DNA from: Sediminicola sp963974715
GTDB taxonomy: Bacteria > Bacteroidota > Bacteroidia > Flavobacteriales > Flavobacteriaceae
NCBI GenBank assembly: GCA_963974715.1
Contig: CAXBDK010000007.1
Span: 62,001 to 126,000, forward strand
Reading direction: 5' to 3'
DNA length: 64,000 nt
Part shown: positions 52,295 through 61,456 of the stretch, one piece after another
Layout: every line of letters begins with the position of its first letter
Numbering within the stretch: the stretch's first letter is position 1
The notes under the pieces: model-generated
The model's input: only the letters and a program-made list of their open reading frames with translations
Database searches by the model: none
Told to the model about the DNA's origin: nothing
Program-made: the position numbers and the translations under genes

Positions 52295-52610
52295 AGGATG
52301 GTTTTGGTCGGTTTTGAAATTTTAAGGCAGGCAGGGCAACGTCCAGCGCAAAAAATGACGTATATGGTTTCCATAAATATAGCTAAAATTTGCTTTGTCA
52401 GGCGATGTATATTGGGCGATGGTTTTTGTTTAGGGAAGAATTGTGAAAGAAATAAAAAACAGTCATATTTATTGATCTTTAACTCAGGGAACATCTTTTT
52501 TATACGCTTTTCCCGCACTGAGCCTTCCTCAGGGCAGGGCGTACCTAAAAATGTAACTTTAGATACGTCCCATTCCCCCAAGCCTGCCACAGGTTGTTGC
52601 CAACTACCGG
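52295..52610. other. Intergenic stretch upstream of the VPS10-like gene
   Basis: About 316 nt between the VPS10-like gene start and the end of the serine hydrolase gene. A near-match to the -7 box (TATATTTA, minus strand, about 52376-52383) may drive the VPS10-like gene. A small hairpin CTGAG-CCTTC-CTCAG lies near 52517-52531. Two long frames here overlap the hydrolase gene out of frame and have no signal or domain, so I do not call them. Confidence 0.5.
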
Positions 52611-53705
52611 TTAATTTCCACTCCCTTTTGTATTGTTCTCCTGGGTTAAAAGGGAGTCCACCACCTGATCCAGGGTTTCCTGAATGGGCGGATTGGTGCA
52701 GTTGGTCAGGATTGCAAATACCATTTTTTGATGAGGGTATACGAAGAAGTTGGAATAGCCGCCCACCGCATTCCCCACATGACCGTAAAAGTCCCTTCCT
52801 TGGGCATCCTTGCTCACCTGCCATCCCAGTCCATAATGTGTGGGCGTTCCCTGGACCGACTGTGAACTGAGAAATTGTGCCACTACCTTCTCATCGGCTG
52901 CCCTGCCGTCCAAATAACGTTGCCCCAACATGGCGATATCCGCTGAAGTGGAAAGATACCCACCCCCTGCCAATTTATAGAAATTCGTGACCGGAATGGC
53001 CTTTTTGAAACACCCTCGGTTTTTGGAATAAAAAGTAGTGGTATCCTTATAGCCCATCCCCATCATTTCGGCCATTGTATTTTCCATACCGAATGGTTTC
53101 AGTACCCGTTCCCTCACGTAATCCTCAAACGGGATTCCGGCCACTTCCTGTATGGCAAGCGATATCAGTACCCAGTCAAAACTATTGTACAGGTATTGGG
53201 TGCCCGGCTCAAAAACCAAGGGGTCGTCCTTAAATATCTTAATACTCTCCTTAATGGACATATGCTCGTTAAGGCCATATTCCGATCCCCTATACCCCCT
53301 TATGCCAGCTGTATGCCCTGCCAATTGTCTTATGGTGAAATCGAACTCCTTTCTAGGGTAATAGGGCACATATTCATAAAAGGAGGCATCCAGATCCATC
53401 TGCCCGGCCTCTACCATTTTTGCCAGGGCCGTAGCCGCAATGGGTTTTGAAACACTGGCGATCCTGAATTTCGTACGTTTGGGATCGATCCTGCTTCCAC
53501 TATCAAGATCGGAAAAACCGTATCCCTTTTGAAAAAAGATCTCGCCCTCCCTAAGAACGGTAATGGAAAGCCCCGGTACTTTTAGGCCCCTCACAAGTTT
53601 CCATAGGAGCAGGTCCGCTTTTTGCCTTCCTTCCATCTCATCGCTTCCATACATTCGACGGAAGGCAAAAAAATCCTTAAGATATGTATATAAGGGAAAT
53701 CCCAT
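52611..53705 (-). CDS. Serine hydrolase of the beta-lactamase/LACTB family
   Basis: A 364-residue penicillin-binding-protein-fold serine hydrolase. The SxxK box is S84-VS-K87 (FRIASVSKPIAATAL). The second box is YNS in LYNSFDWVLISLAI, and the third is HVG in YGHVGNAVGGYSNFFVYP. A signal peptide is not obvious, so it could be cytosolic or use a later start. The LACTB-like second box suggests peptidase or esterase rather than a true antibiotic beta-lactamase. The substrate is not known. The gene is apart from wall genes. Confidence 0.87.
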   Translation of the reverse strand: MGFPLYTYLKDFFAFRRMYGSDEMEGRQKADLLLWKLVRGLKVPGLSITVLREGEIFFQKGYGFSDLDSGSRIDPKRTKFRIASVSKPIAATALAKMVEAGQMDLDASFYEYVPYYPRKEFDFTIRQLAGHTAGIRGYRGSEYGLNEHMSIKESIKIFKDDPLVFEPGTQYLYNSFDWVLISLAIQEVAGIPFEDYVRERVLKPFGMENTMAEMMGMGYKDTTTFYSKNRGCFKKAIPVTNFYKLAGGGYLSTSADIAMLGQRYLDGRAADEKVVAQFLSSQSVQGTPTHYGLGWQVSKDAQGRDFYGHVGNAVGGYSNFFVYPHQKMVFAILTNCTNPPIQETLDQVVDSLLTQENNTKGSGN

Positions 53706-53767
53706 TCCATTAAAATTTTACATCGAATGTCGTAAAAATAGGAACAAAAAGATCCTACACATTAAAA

Positions 53768-54529
53768 TCAGTCTCCAAAAATGAGCCTTCCCCTATACAT
53801 TTCCGACACCTCCACTAGGGGCGGACGGGATTGGCAAAAGACATCCCCCGTACCAATTATGGTTCCGGTAATGGAAGTTTGTGGGTTCAGGAACATATCA
53901 TTGGTACCCCTATGGTTCAGCACAATTTCTCCTGCCACCATTTCTGCCGCTTCCAGTCGGGCATCCCCGGCCGCAAACTGGATATTGAACCGCTCTGTTG
54001 TGCCCCTTAGTTTAAAATAGGCCAGTCCGTTCGAAACGATATTGAGATTTTCCAGTTGCAGTTCCAGATCAAAGGTGCCACTTGTGGTATCCAATTCGGG
54101 ATCGCTAAAGGATTCGGAAAGGAGGGTTAGGTTTTCATATACCAAGAGGCCATCACTGCTTATCGCAAAGCCGGTATTGCTGCGTATTTCCGTAATATTG
54201 GGAGCGGTCACGTAAATTTTGGTCAGATTGTAATCCCTTGTAAAATTACAGTCGTTATTGTCCCATAGCTCCAAGCGCCCGTCATTTACCTCCACCACCA
54301 CCTCGTTCCGCAAATATTCGCCGGTTTCTACAATTACTTCCGTTTGATCTCCCTGTTTTAGGATAAGTTCCACATTGGGGTGAACGGTAATCTTCGTAAA
54401 GGGGGATACCTCCACCCTTTCGCGAACCTGATCGCCCGCATTCTGAAGACAATCTGTTACATGATCGCCATTGCACCCCGCCACACCCAAAAATATGGAT
54501 AGCATACATACAAGGTTCCCTACAGACAT
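53768..54529 (-). CDS. DUF2807 (GIN domain) lipoprotein
   Basis: About 253 residues from an ATG at 54529 (lipobox LGVAGC, Cys19); frames open further upstream to 54592 would abut the next gene, and a start at 54550 is also possible. The mature part carries GIN-domain beta repeats (FTKITVHPNVELILKQGDQTEVIV, NNDCNFTRDYNLTKIYVTAPNITEI, GTSITGTIIGTGDVFC-like). The same fold occurs at 42.9 kb. It is 63-64 nt from the outer-membrane barrel gene upstream, so the two may be co-transcribed. Surface exposure is likely but not shown. Confidence 0.8.
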   Translation of the reverse strand: MSVGNLVCMLSIFLGVAGCNGDHVTDCLQNAGDQVRERVEVSPFTKITVHPNVELILKQGDQTEVIVETGEYLRNEVVVEVNDGRLELWDNNDCNFTRDYNLTKIYVTAPNITEIRSNTGFAISSDGLLVYENLTLLSESFSDPELDTTSGTFDLELQLENLNIVSNGLAYFKLRGTTERFNIQFAAGDARLEAAEMVAGEIVLNHRGTNDMFLNPQTSITGTIIGTGDVFCQSRPPLVEVSEMYRGRLIFGD

Positions 54530-54592
54530 CGGATGGTGTTTATCGGACATGTACCTATTTTTTTCCTCTACCATTTTCATCCCTATATCCAT

Positions 54593-55693
54593 TTATAATC
54601 GTATTCCCACCCCAAACTCTACGGCTTCGGCCTTAGCTCCGTGAGATTTAAGCGTTATGGCCCCAAATATCCTTTCCCCAAAATAGCGTTTTAGCCCTAT
54701 CCGGTTGTACATCCTTCCCTCAAAATCGAACGGATAGTAAACATAGTAGCCCAATTGCGCTATTACGGACATCCGGTTTATAAACAGTTCGTGCCCTACA
54801 AAAACGCCCGCTCGTTTATAATCATCATCGGCGGAGACCTGTAATTCGGGAAAGGCAATGGACTGATATTCTATCAAGCCCTTTAAAAATTGGGAAAAGA
54901 AAAGGTCTCCCCCAAATTGAAGGGCGCTTTTCCTGCCCAAGCGCTTATCGGCGTATGCGGAAAAAATATAAAAAGGAAACTGCCCCGAATTGTTTACATC
55001 GCTTTCATTGATCCCGGTCCTAAAAGCAAAGTTGAACCGTATAGGTTCGGAAATACGTTCCCTTGCCCCAACGGGCAGGTATTCCAGCTCTTCCCCTCCG
55101 TCAAGATCGTATACAAGCCCCGCATTAAAAGCCAAGGTATTCGTAGAGGTGTTGGGGGCCCTAAAGTTGGCATTGGAATAGTGGATGACCGTAAGCCCGG
55201 CCTTCAACCCCAACCCCTTAAAGATATTTTCCCTATGATAGTTCAACATCAAATAGGTGGAGCTCAACAAAGTGGAACCATAGGCGTTGTTCCGAAAGTT
55301 GTTGCCCTTATCATAGGGATTGGTGTTGTAGGCCAATCCTTGTCCCAACCTAAACTGTAGGTTCCTTTTAAGGAAATAAAAATTGTAGTGTGCGTACAGT
55401 CCGTAATTGTCGCCCAAAGTAGCATTGTTCATATTCTGATATACAAAGGAATACCCCAGATCGGGGTAATTGTACTCGGCTTCCCATTCTTGAAGGCCGT
55501 AGGTCTTCCGATTATATCCAAGGATCACCCCTCCGGGATGTGCCGTGATCAAATGGGAAATATCGGGATTGTGGAGCAGGATGGAACCATGGAACTGGCT
55601 CACGTCCAAGGTGAACTTTTGAGATTTTCCCTTTTTTTGGGCAAAGGCCGTAGCCACCATTAAAAGGGATATTAGTAAAATTTTAGGGCTCAT
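54593..55693 (-). CDS. Lipid A 3-O-deacylase/PagL-like outer-membrane protein
   Basis: About 366 residues from the ATG at 55693, with a signal peptide (PKILLISLLMVATAFAQ). The mature part is strand-rich, with the segment VIHYSNANFRAPNTSTNTLAFNAG recalling the HxSN...N...G pattern of PagL-type deacylases and acyloxyacyl-hydrolase-like proteins. The final residues (EFGVGIRL) look like a barrel C-terminus. Family members trim lipid A acyl chains, but the protein is about twice the size of PagL and the activity is not shown. It is followed by the GIN-domain lipoprotein. Confidence 0.75.
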   Translation of the reverse strand: MSPKILLISLLMVATAFAQKKGKSQKFTLDVSQFHGSILLHNPDISHLITAHPGGVILGYNRKTYGLQEWEAEYNYPDLGYSFVYQNMNNATLGDNYGLYAHYNFYFLKRNLQFRLGQGLAYNTNPYDKGNNFRNNAYGSTLLSSTYLMLNYHRENIFKGLGLKAGLTVIHYSNANFRAPNTSTNTLAFNAGLVYDLDGGEELEYLPVGARERISEPIRFNFAFRTGINESDVNNSGQFPFYIFSAYADKRLGRKSALQFGGDLFFSQFLKGLIEYQSIAFPELQVSADDDYKRAGVFVGHELFINRMSVIAQLGYYVYYPFDFEGRMYNRIGLKRYFGERIFGAITLKSHGAKAEAVEFGVGIRL

Positions 55694-55802
55694 TGGCGGT
55701 AAAAATAGCAAATAGATCCCAAGTCCCTGCGCATAGCCGCCCTTAAATTCCTACAGAAGGTCGTTCGGGTAGCCAAAATTGATCTCTAAAGCAGTTGTGG
55801 AC

Positions 55803-56756
55803 TTAAAAGACATGCTTGGCAATGGCCTGTATATTGTCCGATTTCCCCATGGAATAATAATGGAGCACAGGGACCCCCGCTGCCTTGAGTTCCTTGGATT
55901 GCTCTATGGCCCATTCTATTCCCACGGCCCGCACCTGCCCGTTGTCCGTACAATTGTCCACGGCCTCTATAAGATCCTGTGGGATATCGATACGGAAAAC
56001 CTGGGGAAGCAGCTGCAAATGTCTTTTTACCGCAATGGGCTTGATTCCCGGAATAATGGGAATGTCGATTCCCATGGACTTGGCCGCTTCCACAAATTCA
56101 AAATATTTTTGGTTGTTGAAGAACATCTGGGTGACCACGTAGTCGGCCCCGGCATCCACTTTTTCCTTTAACCGTTTTAGATCGGACTGTAGCGAGGGCG
56201 CCTCCAAATGTTTTTCGGGATAACCGGCCACCCCGATACAAAAATCGGCACAGTTGTCACTTTCGATCACTTCGTGCAGGTATTTTCCCTTGTTCAGGTC
56301 ACATATCTGCTTAACAAGATCGCACGCATAGGCATGTCCGCCGTTTATGGGCATAAAATATTTTTCGTCCTTCATGGCATCGCCCCTAAGCGCCATCACG
56401 TTGTCTATTCCCAAATAATGGCAATCCACCAGAAGATATTCGGTCTCCTCCCTGGTAAACCCTCCACATAGTACATGTGGTACCGTATCCACATTGTACT
56501 TGTGTTTTATGGAAGCGCATATCCCTACCGTGCCAGGGCGCATTCTGGTCAGCTTTTTGTCCAAAAGACCGTCCTTGTTTATATATACGTACTCTTCCCT
56601 AGAAGTGGTGACATCTATAAAAGGGGGTCTAAATTCCATCAAGGGGTCTATATTGTCGTACAGTTCCTGAATGTTCTTCCCTTTTACCGGGGGAACGATC
56701 TCAAAGGAAAACAATGTTTCCCCTTTTGCGTTTTTAATGTGGTCCGTTACTTTCAT
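55803..56756 (-). CDS. metF: Methylenetetrahydrofolate reductase MetF
   Basis: A flavin enzyme of about 317 residues that reduces 5,10-methylene-THF to 5-methyl-THF, the methyl donor for MetH. The TIM-barrel starts FSFEIVPPVKGKNIQELYD. Further segments are IDVTTSREEY, VMALRGDAMKDE (the catalytic Asp region), GVAGYPEKHLEAPS and AGADYVVTQMFFNNQKY. The frame opens four codons earlier (MEQEM), and the ATG at 56756 is preferred. It is downstream of metH at 216 nt in the same direction, with hairpins between. Confidence 0.95.
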   Translation of the reverse strand: MKVTDHIKNAKGETLFSFEIVPPVKGKNIQELYDNIDPLMEFRPPFIDVTTSREEYVYINKDGLLDKKLTRMRPGTVGICASIKHKYNVDTVPHVLCGGFTREETEYLLVDCHYLGIDNVMALRGDAMKDEKYFMPINGGHAYACDLVKQICDLNKGKYLHEVIESDNCADFCIGVAGYPEKHLEAPSLQSDLKRLKEKVDAGADYVVTQMFFNNQKYFEFVEAAKSMGIDIPIIPGIKPIAVKRHLQLLPQVFRIDIPQDLIEAVDNCTDNGQVRAVGIEWAIEQSKELKAAGVPVLHYYSMGKSDNIQAIAKHVF

Positions 56757-56827
56757 CTCCTGCTCCAAACGTTCCCTTGAAAGGGGTCTTTTGGTCCGTT
56801 TTTAAATTAGTCTATAGTTTGGGCGTT

Positions 56828-56883
56828 CCCCGCCAAAGGGGCGGGGCGGGCTATCGGCCGTCGCTCTTTTGCAAGGGCAAAAG
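56828..56883. repeat. Two hairpins between metH and metF
   Basis: CCCCGCC (56828-56834) pairs with GGCGGGG (56840-56846), and CTTTTGC (56866-56872) with GCAAAAG (56877-56883). Neither has a U-tract in the leftward direction. They may modulate RNA stability or partial termination in the methionine operon; the 215-nt gap holds nothing else that I recognise. Confidence 0.55.
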
Positions 56884-56971
56884 TAGCTCCACAGGGCCTC
56901 TATCCCTAACGCACTTTACATTATTTTATAGGTCCACCCCTAACATTGTCCCGAAAGGCACAAGGAGGGGC

Positions 56972-59665
56972 TCAATCATCCGCAATATTGGGTGCAAGCC
57001 ATTTGGTGGCCTCTTCAAGGGAAATCCCCTTTCTTTTGGCAAAATCGGCCACTTGATCGTCCTTTATCTTTCCCACTCCAAAATACCTGGCCTCGGGATG
57101 GGCAAAATAGTAACCACTTACACTGGCCGCCGGCCACATGGCAAGGCTGTCCGTAAGTTCAACCCCGATTTGTTCCTTCACGTCCAACAGTTCCCAAATG
57201 GTCAGTTTCTCCAGATGGTCGGGACAGGCGGGATATCCCGGGGCCGGTCTGATCCCTTTGTACGATTCGGCTATCAGCTCTTCATTGGAAAGGGCTTCAT
57301 CGGCCACATAGCCCCAATGCCGTACCCTTACCTCCTTATGAAGGTATTCGGCAAATGCCTCGGCCAAGCGGTCGGAAAGCGCCTTTATCATTATGGAATT
57401 GTAATCGTCGTGATCCTTCTCATACGCAGCGGCCAGGTCGGCCGTTCCAAATCCGGTGGAAACGCAAAAGAACCCCATATAATCCTGTATGCCCGACCCT
57501 TTGGGGGCAATATAATCGGCCAGGGCAAAATTGGGCTTGTTCCCGTATTTCTTTAATTGTTGGCGTAAGGTGCGGAATAGGTACACGTTCTCCCCATCCT
57601 CCACGGCAATATCATCGTCATCTACGGAATTGGCCTTATAAAGTCCGAAAACACCTTTGGCCTTCAGCAATTTTTTATCGAATACCTCTTGCAAAAGGGC
57701 TTGGGCATCGGCGAACAATGCGGTAGCTTCCTTTCCTACGACTTCATCGTTCAGGATATCGGGATATTTCCCATGTAGTTCCCAACTCCTAAAAAAGGGT
57801 GTCCAGTCTATAAATTTCTCCAGTTTCCGCAGTTCCTGGTCCTCGATCAGTTGAATTCCCAATTTTCTGGGCGCCGTTATATCGACGGCATTCCAAGAGA
57901 TGCTGAACTTGTTGGCACGGGCCTCCGATATGGTCAGGTATTCTTTGTGCTTACTGCGTTTGGAAAACTGTTTCCTAAACTCCTCATAATCCAATTTCAC
58001 CTTGTCCCTATACGTTTGGGAAGTATCCTTCTGCAAGAGATCGCCAACCACGGTAACGGCTCGGGATGCGTCGTTTACGTGTACCACGGCGTGGTGGTAC
58101 TGCGGATCGATCTTAACGGCCGTATGGGCTTTACTGGTAGTGGCACCGCCGATCAGCAACGGTACCCTAAATTCCTGGCGTTCCATTTCCTTGGCCAAGA
58201 AGACCATCTCGTCCAATGAAGGGGTGATAAGGCCGCTTAGCCCTATAATATCCACCTTGTGTTCCTTGGCGGCATTGATGATCTTTTCGGGCGGTACCAT
58301 GACCCCCAGATCTATGATCTCGTAGTTGTTGCACGCCAGTACCACGCTCACAATGTTCTTTCCAATATCGTGGACATCGCCCTTAACGGTGGCCATCAAT
58401 ATTTTTCCCGCAGAGGAGCTACTTCCCTCCGGCAACGGGTTCTTTAATTTTTCTTCTTCAATAAAAGGCAATAGGTAGGCAACGGCCTTTTTCATGACAC
58501 GGGCCGATTTGACCACTTGCGGCAAGAACATTTTTCCACTTTGGAAAAGATCTCCCACTACGTTCATGCCCGTCATCAAATGGCCCTCTATGACCTGTAT
58601 GGGCTTGTCCACACTTTGTCTGGCCTCTTCCACATCTTCCACCACAAACCCATCCAAACCCTTTACCAGGGCACGTGTTATCCTGTTCTGCAGCGGCTCT
58701 TCCCGCCAGGACAGGTCCACTTTGCTTTCCTTTGCCGTCCCGATGACGGTCTCGGCAAAATCCAATAATCGCTCCGTGGCGTCTTCCCTTCGGTTCAGGA
58801 TCACATCCTCTACACGTTCCAAAAGGTCTTTGGGAATATCGTCATAGACCTCCAACATGGTCGGGTTTACGATGCCTATGTTCATGCCCGCCTGTATGGC
58901 ATGGTACAAAAAGACGGAATGCATGGCTTCCCTTACGGGATTGTTTCCCCTAAAGGAAAAGGAAACATTGCTCACGCCCCCACTTACGCTACAATGGGGC
59001 AGGTTTTCCCTGACCCATTTGGTGGCCCTTATAAAATCGAGCGCATTTAGTTTGTGCTCGTCCATCCCAGTGGCCACTGGAAAGATGTTCAGGTCAAAAA
59101 TAATGTCCTCCGGTGCAAAATGCACCTTTTCCACTAGAATGTCATAGGAACGTTTGGCAATCTCAAGTCGGCGCTCATAGGTATCGGCCTGCCCCACCTC
59201 ATCAAAGGCCATCACTATCACCGCGGCCCCGTATCGCTTTATCAGTTTCGCATGTTGTACAAACTGTGCTTCCCCTTCCTTTAAGCTAATGGAATTCACC
59301 ACACATTTCCCCTGTACCACCTGTAGCCCTGCTTCTATGATCTCCCATTTGGAACTGTCGATCATAATGGGGACCCTTGAAATATCCGGCTCGGCCACGA
59401 TCAGGTTCAGGAATTTGACCATGGCCTCCTTCCCATCGATCAGGCCGTCGTCCATATTAACGTCCAATATCTGGGCACCCCCTTCCACTTGATCGCGGGC
59501 CACATTTAACGCCTCCTCAAATTTTTCTTCCTTGATCAACCTAAGGAACATTTTGGAACCTGCCACATTGGTGCGCTCCCCTACGTTCACAAAATTGCTT
59601 TCAGGGGTTATCACCAAAGGCTCAAGGCCCGATAATCTCAAATATTTTGGTATTGGTCCGTTCAT
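56972..59665 (-). CDS. metH: Cobalamin-dependent methionine synthase, C-terminal half (MetH)
   Basis: 897 residues containing the folate-binding (about 15-275), cobalamin-binding cap and Rossmann (about 320-560), and SAM activation (about 570-897) domains of methionine synthase. Seen are ESNFVNVGERTNVAGSKMFL (pterin), DVHDIGKNIVSVVL with the cobalt-ligand DxHxxG (about 430), GLSGLITPSLDEM, GGATTSKAHTAVK, and RPAPGYPACPDHLEKL in the activation domain. The homocysteine-binding domain is missing and is encoded separately upstream, with a small gene between. The two proteins must act together. Confidence 0.96.
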   Translation of the reverse strand: MNGPIPKYLRLSGLEPLVITPESNFVNVGERTNVAGSKMFLRLIKEEKFEEALNVARDQVEGGAQILDVNMDDGLIDGKEAMVKFLNLIVAEPDISRVPIMIDSSKWEIIEAGLQVVQGKCVVNSISLKEGEAQFVQHAKLIKRYGAAVIVMAFDEVGQADTYERRLEIAKRSYDILVEKVHFAPEDIIFDLNIFPVATGMDEHKLNALDFIRATKWVRENLPHCSVSGGVSNVSFSFRGNNPVREAMHSVFLYHAIQAGMNIGIVNPTMLEVYDDIPKDLLERVEDVILNRREDATERLLDFAETVIGTAKESKVDLSWREEPLQNRITRALVKGLDGFVVEDVEEARQSVDKPIQVIEGHLMTGMNVVGDLFQSGKMFLPQVVKSARVMKKAVAYLLPFIEEEKLKNPLPEGSSSSAGKILMATVKGDVHDIGKNIVSVVLACNNYEIIDLGVMVPPEKIINAAKEHKVDIIGLSGLITPSLDEMVFLAKEMERQEFRVPLLIGGATTSKAHTAVKIDPQYHHAVVHVNDASRAVTVVGDLLQKDTSQTYRDKVKLDYEEFRKQFSKRSKHKEYLTISEARANKFSISWNAVDITAPRKLGIQLIEDQELRKLEKFIDWTPFFRSWELHGKYPDILNDEVVGKEATALFADAQALLQEVFDKKLLKAKGVFGLYKANSVDDDDIAVEDGENVYLFRTLRQQLKKYGNKPNFALADYIAPKGSGIQDYMGFFCVSTGFGTADLAAAYEKDHDDYNSIMIKALSDRLAEAFAEYLHKEVRVRHWGYVADEALSNEELIAESYKGIRPAPGYPACPDHLEKLTIWELLDVKEQIGVELTDSLAMWPAASVSGYYFAHPEARYFGVGKIKDDQVADFAKRKGISLEEATKWLAPNIADD

Positions 59666-59947
59666 CTATGTGTAATGCAAAACTATGGGAAATGGTTCAT
59701 AAAAATGGTGCAACAATTTTTTCCAATCTTGGTATCCAACAGATTTTCTAAATCCTATTTCATGGTCTTCCAAGCTTTCCCAATGCACCAAAAGCAAGTA
59801 TTGGTCCTTTATTTCGATCGCTTTTTTCAGTTCATGGGAGTTATAGCCCTTGGCCGCTACCAGAATTTGTTGGGCCTTCCCAAAATTGGCCTCAAATTCT
59901 TCCGATAGGCCTTTCTTTATATTTAATACGGCCACTTCTAAAACCAT
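59666..59947 (-). CDS. Antibiotic-biosynthesis-monooxygenase (ABM) fold protein
   Basis: A protein of about 93 residues from the ATG at 59947 (open to 60001, but that would overlap the metH N-half). It matches the dimeric ferredoxin-like ABM fold: VLEVAVLNIKKGLSEEFEANFG, KGYNSHELKKAIEIKDQYLLLVHWESLEDHE, KKLLHHFYEPFPIV. Family members include quinol monooxygenases and heme-degrading enzymes, and their activity cannot be told from sequence. It sits between the two metH halves with 19 nt before and directly adjoining the C-half start, so it is surely co-transcribed. A role in cobalamin or redox maintenance is conceivable but unsupported. Confidence 0.82.
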   Translation of the reverse strand: MVLEVAVLNIKKGLSEEFEANFGKAQQILVAAKGYNSHELKKAIEIKDQYLLLVHWESLEDHEIGFRKSVGYQDWKKLLHHFYEPFPIVLHYT

Positions 59948-59966
59948 GCCTTCCCTTTTTATATAC

Positions 59967-60971
59967 CTATATATTTTCCACCAACAAGGGTCGGGGCCCA
60001 TAATCCTTGACCAGTGTGGCTATTGCTTTTATATGTTCCGGCGTTGTCCCACAACAGCCACCTACAATGTTCACCAGTCCCTTTTCCGCATATTCCTTTA
60101 TCTGGGCCGCCATTTGGGAAGGGGTCTCATCATATTCCCCAAAAGCGTTGGGCAGGCCCGCATTGGGATGTGCCGAAACATTAAAACTGGTCTTTGCCGA
60201 TAACACCTCTAAATGTGGTACCAACTGACTAGCGCCAAGGGCACAGTTAAAACCAACGGAAAGGATGGGAATGTGGCTGATGGAAATCAAAAAGGCTTCC
60301 GCCGTTTGTCCGGAAAGGGTCCTCCCCGAGGCATCCGTAATCGTGCCACTGACCATAATGGGTACTTCCAGTCCTCGTTCCTCCTTTACTTCCTCAATGG
60401 CAAATAGGGCAGCCTTGGCATTCAGGGTGTCAAAAATGGTCTCCACCAAGAGCAAATGCGCCCCTCCGTCCAAGAGTGCCTCTACTTGTTGTTTATAGGC
60501 GATCCGGAGCTCGTCAAAGGATATAGCCCTGAATCCTGGGTCGTTTACATCGGGCGACATACTGGCCGTTTTATTGGTGGGACCTATACTTCCGGCAACG
60601 AATCTGGGTTTATGGGGTTCCTTGGCCGTAAATTCATCGGCTACCTCCCTTGCGATACGGGCAGATTCGTAATTGAGTTCGTATACCAGTTCTTCCATAT
60701 GATAATCCGCCATGGCGATCGTGGTCCCCGAGAAAGTATTGGTCTCCACAATATCCGCCCCTGCCTCAAAATACTGCCTGTGCACCTCGGCGATGGCCTT
60801 GGGTTGCGTAAGGGACAAAAGATCATTGTTTCCTTGGAGCGGATGGGGCCAATCCTTAAAACGGTCGCCCCTAAAATCGGCCTCCGAAAATTTATGGCGC
60901 TGCAACATGGTGCCCATGGCCCCGTCCAGCAACAAAATACGCTCTTTTAATATGTCCTCTATTCTATTCAT
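59967..60971 (-). CDS. metH: Homocysteine S-methyltransferase domain of methionine synthase (MetH N-half)
   Basis: About 334 residues from an ATG at 60971 (the frame extends 11 codons earlier). It is the homocysteine-binding TIM barrel of MetH: ILLLDGAMGTMLQRHKFSE, FEAGADIVETNTFSGTTI, and zinc ligands in VGFNCALGA and GGCCGTTPEHIKAI. It gives the methyl group to homocysteine using the cobalamin carried by the C-half. The short ABM gene separates the halves. It is the first gene of the methionine operon after a SAM riboswitch. Confidence 0.95.
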   Translation of the reverse strand: MNRIEDILKERILLLDGAMGTMLQRHKFSEADFRGDRFKDWPHPLQGNNDLLSLTQPKAIAEVHRQYFEAGADIVETNTFSGTTIAMADYHMEELVYELNYESARIAREVADEFTAKEPHKPRFVAGSIGPTNKTASMSPDVNDPGFRAISFDELRIAYKQQVEALLDGGAHLLLVETIFDTLNAKAALFAIEEVKEERGLEVPIMVSGTITDASGRTLSGQTAEAFLISISHIPILSVGFNCALGASQLVPHLEVLSAKTSFNVSAHPNAGLPNAFGEYDETPSQMAAQIKEYAEKGLVNIVGGCCGTTPEHIKAIATLVKDYGPRPLLVENI

Positions 60972-61196
60972 ATCTTTCGTCCGATCCGTAAAATGCCTTC
61001 CCAATGGAAAGGCACAAAATTAGTTTTCCATTCGGTTATACCGCAACGCCCTAAAAGAAAGTACCTCTCGTGATCTACTTTTCAGGGCTAAGTCCACGTA
61101 CCAAAGTGCTGTCCCAATGCGAGCATTAGGGCATTTGCAGTCCGGTTTAATATTTTATCAAGTAAGGAAAAGGAGAGGACAAAGGTCTTTCACGAG

Positions 61197-61342
61197 GTTA
61201 TCTACTCCCTTCCGTTTTACCGTTTGGCGGTCGGACAGGATTAGAACGTAGCACCTTCTTGTCCCGACCCGATTAGTAACGGGAGCGAAAAAAGGGTTGC
61301 TAAGGCTTCACCGGGTCTAATCCCTCCACCTTTCTTGATAAC
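61197..61342 (-). ncRNA. SAM-I (S-box) riboswitch upstream of metH
   Basis: Leftward RNA with the SAM-I core: TTATCAAGAAAGG and TGGAGGGATTAGACCC, then GGTGAAGCCTTAGCAACC and AAGGTGCTACGTTCT. The P1 stem GTTATC (61342-61337) pairs with GATAAC (61202-61197). The P4 hairpin ACCG-CCAAA-CGGT lies between. It is 226 nt before the metH N-half ATG. When SAM is bound, expression of the methionine operon should fall. The expression platform is not obvious; a CTCGTG (61196-61191)/CACGAG (61075-61070) pair is a candidate. Confidence 0.92.
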
Positions 61343-61368
61343 GTTTCAATTTTGTAAAGAACTGTGTG

Positions 61369-61399
61369 CAAAGTAACGCCACATCGCACTTTAAAACAA
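61369..61399 (-). promoter_or_regulatory. Probable promoter of the methionine operon
   Basis: TTACTTTG (61369-61376, one mismatch to TAnnTTTG) with TTG (61397-61399) 20 nt upstream on the minus strand. Transcription would begin about 20 nt before the riboswitch P1 stem. Confidence 0.5.
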
Positions 61400-61420
61400 G
61401 GAAAGTATGTTTTTTTTAAG

Positions 61421-61451
61421 ATTCCCCGTACCACTGATGGTACGGGGGAAT
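61421..61451. repeat. Strong hairpin downstream of the ferredoxin-NADP reductase gene
   Basis: ATTCCCCGTACCA (61421-61433) pairs with TGGTACGGGGGAAT (61438-61451) with one extra G. On the minus strand A residues follow rather than T, so it is not a classical intrinsic terminator, though it may be the 3' end of the sulfite-reduction unit. Confidence 0.6.
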
Positions 61452-61456
61452 TCCCT

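Noticed and set aside
52291..52870. Two overlapping frames of 177 and 190 codons upstream of the VPS10-like gene
   Set aside because: Both lie mostly in or opposite the serine hydrolase gene in other frames, and neither shows a signal, domain or promoter.
61421..61451. An intrinsic terminator for the FNR unit
   Set aside because: The stem is strong but A residues follow on the minus strand, so I list it as a hairpin only.
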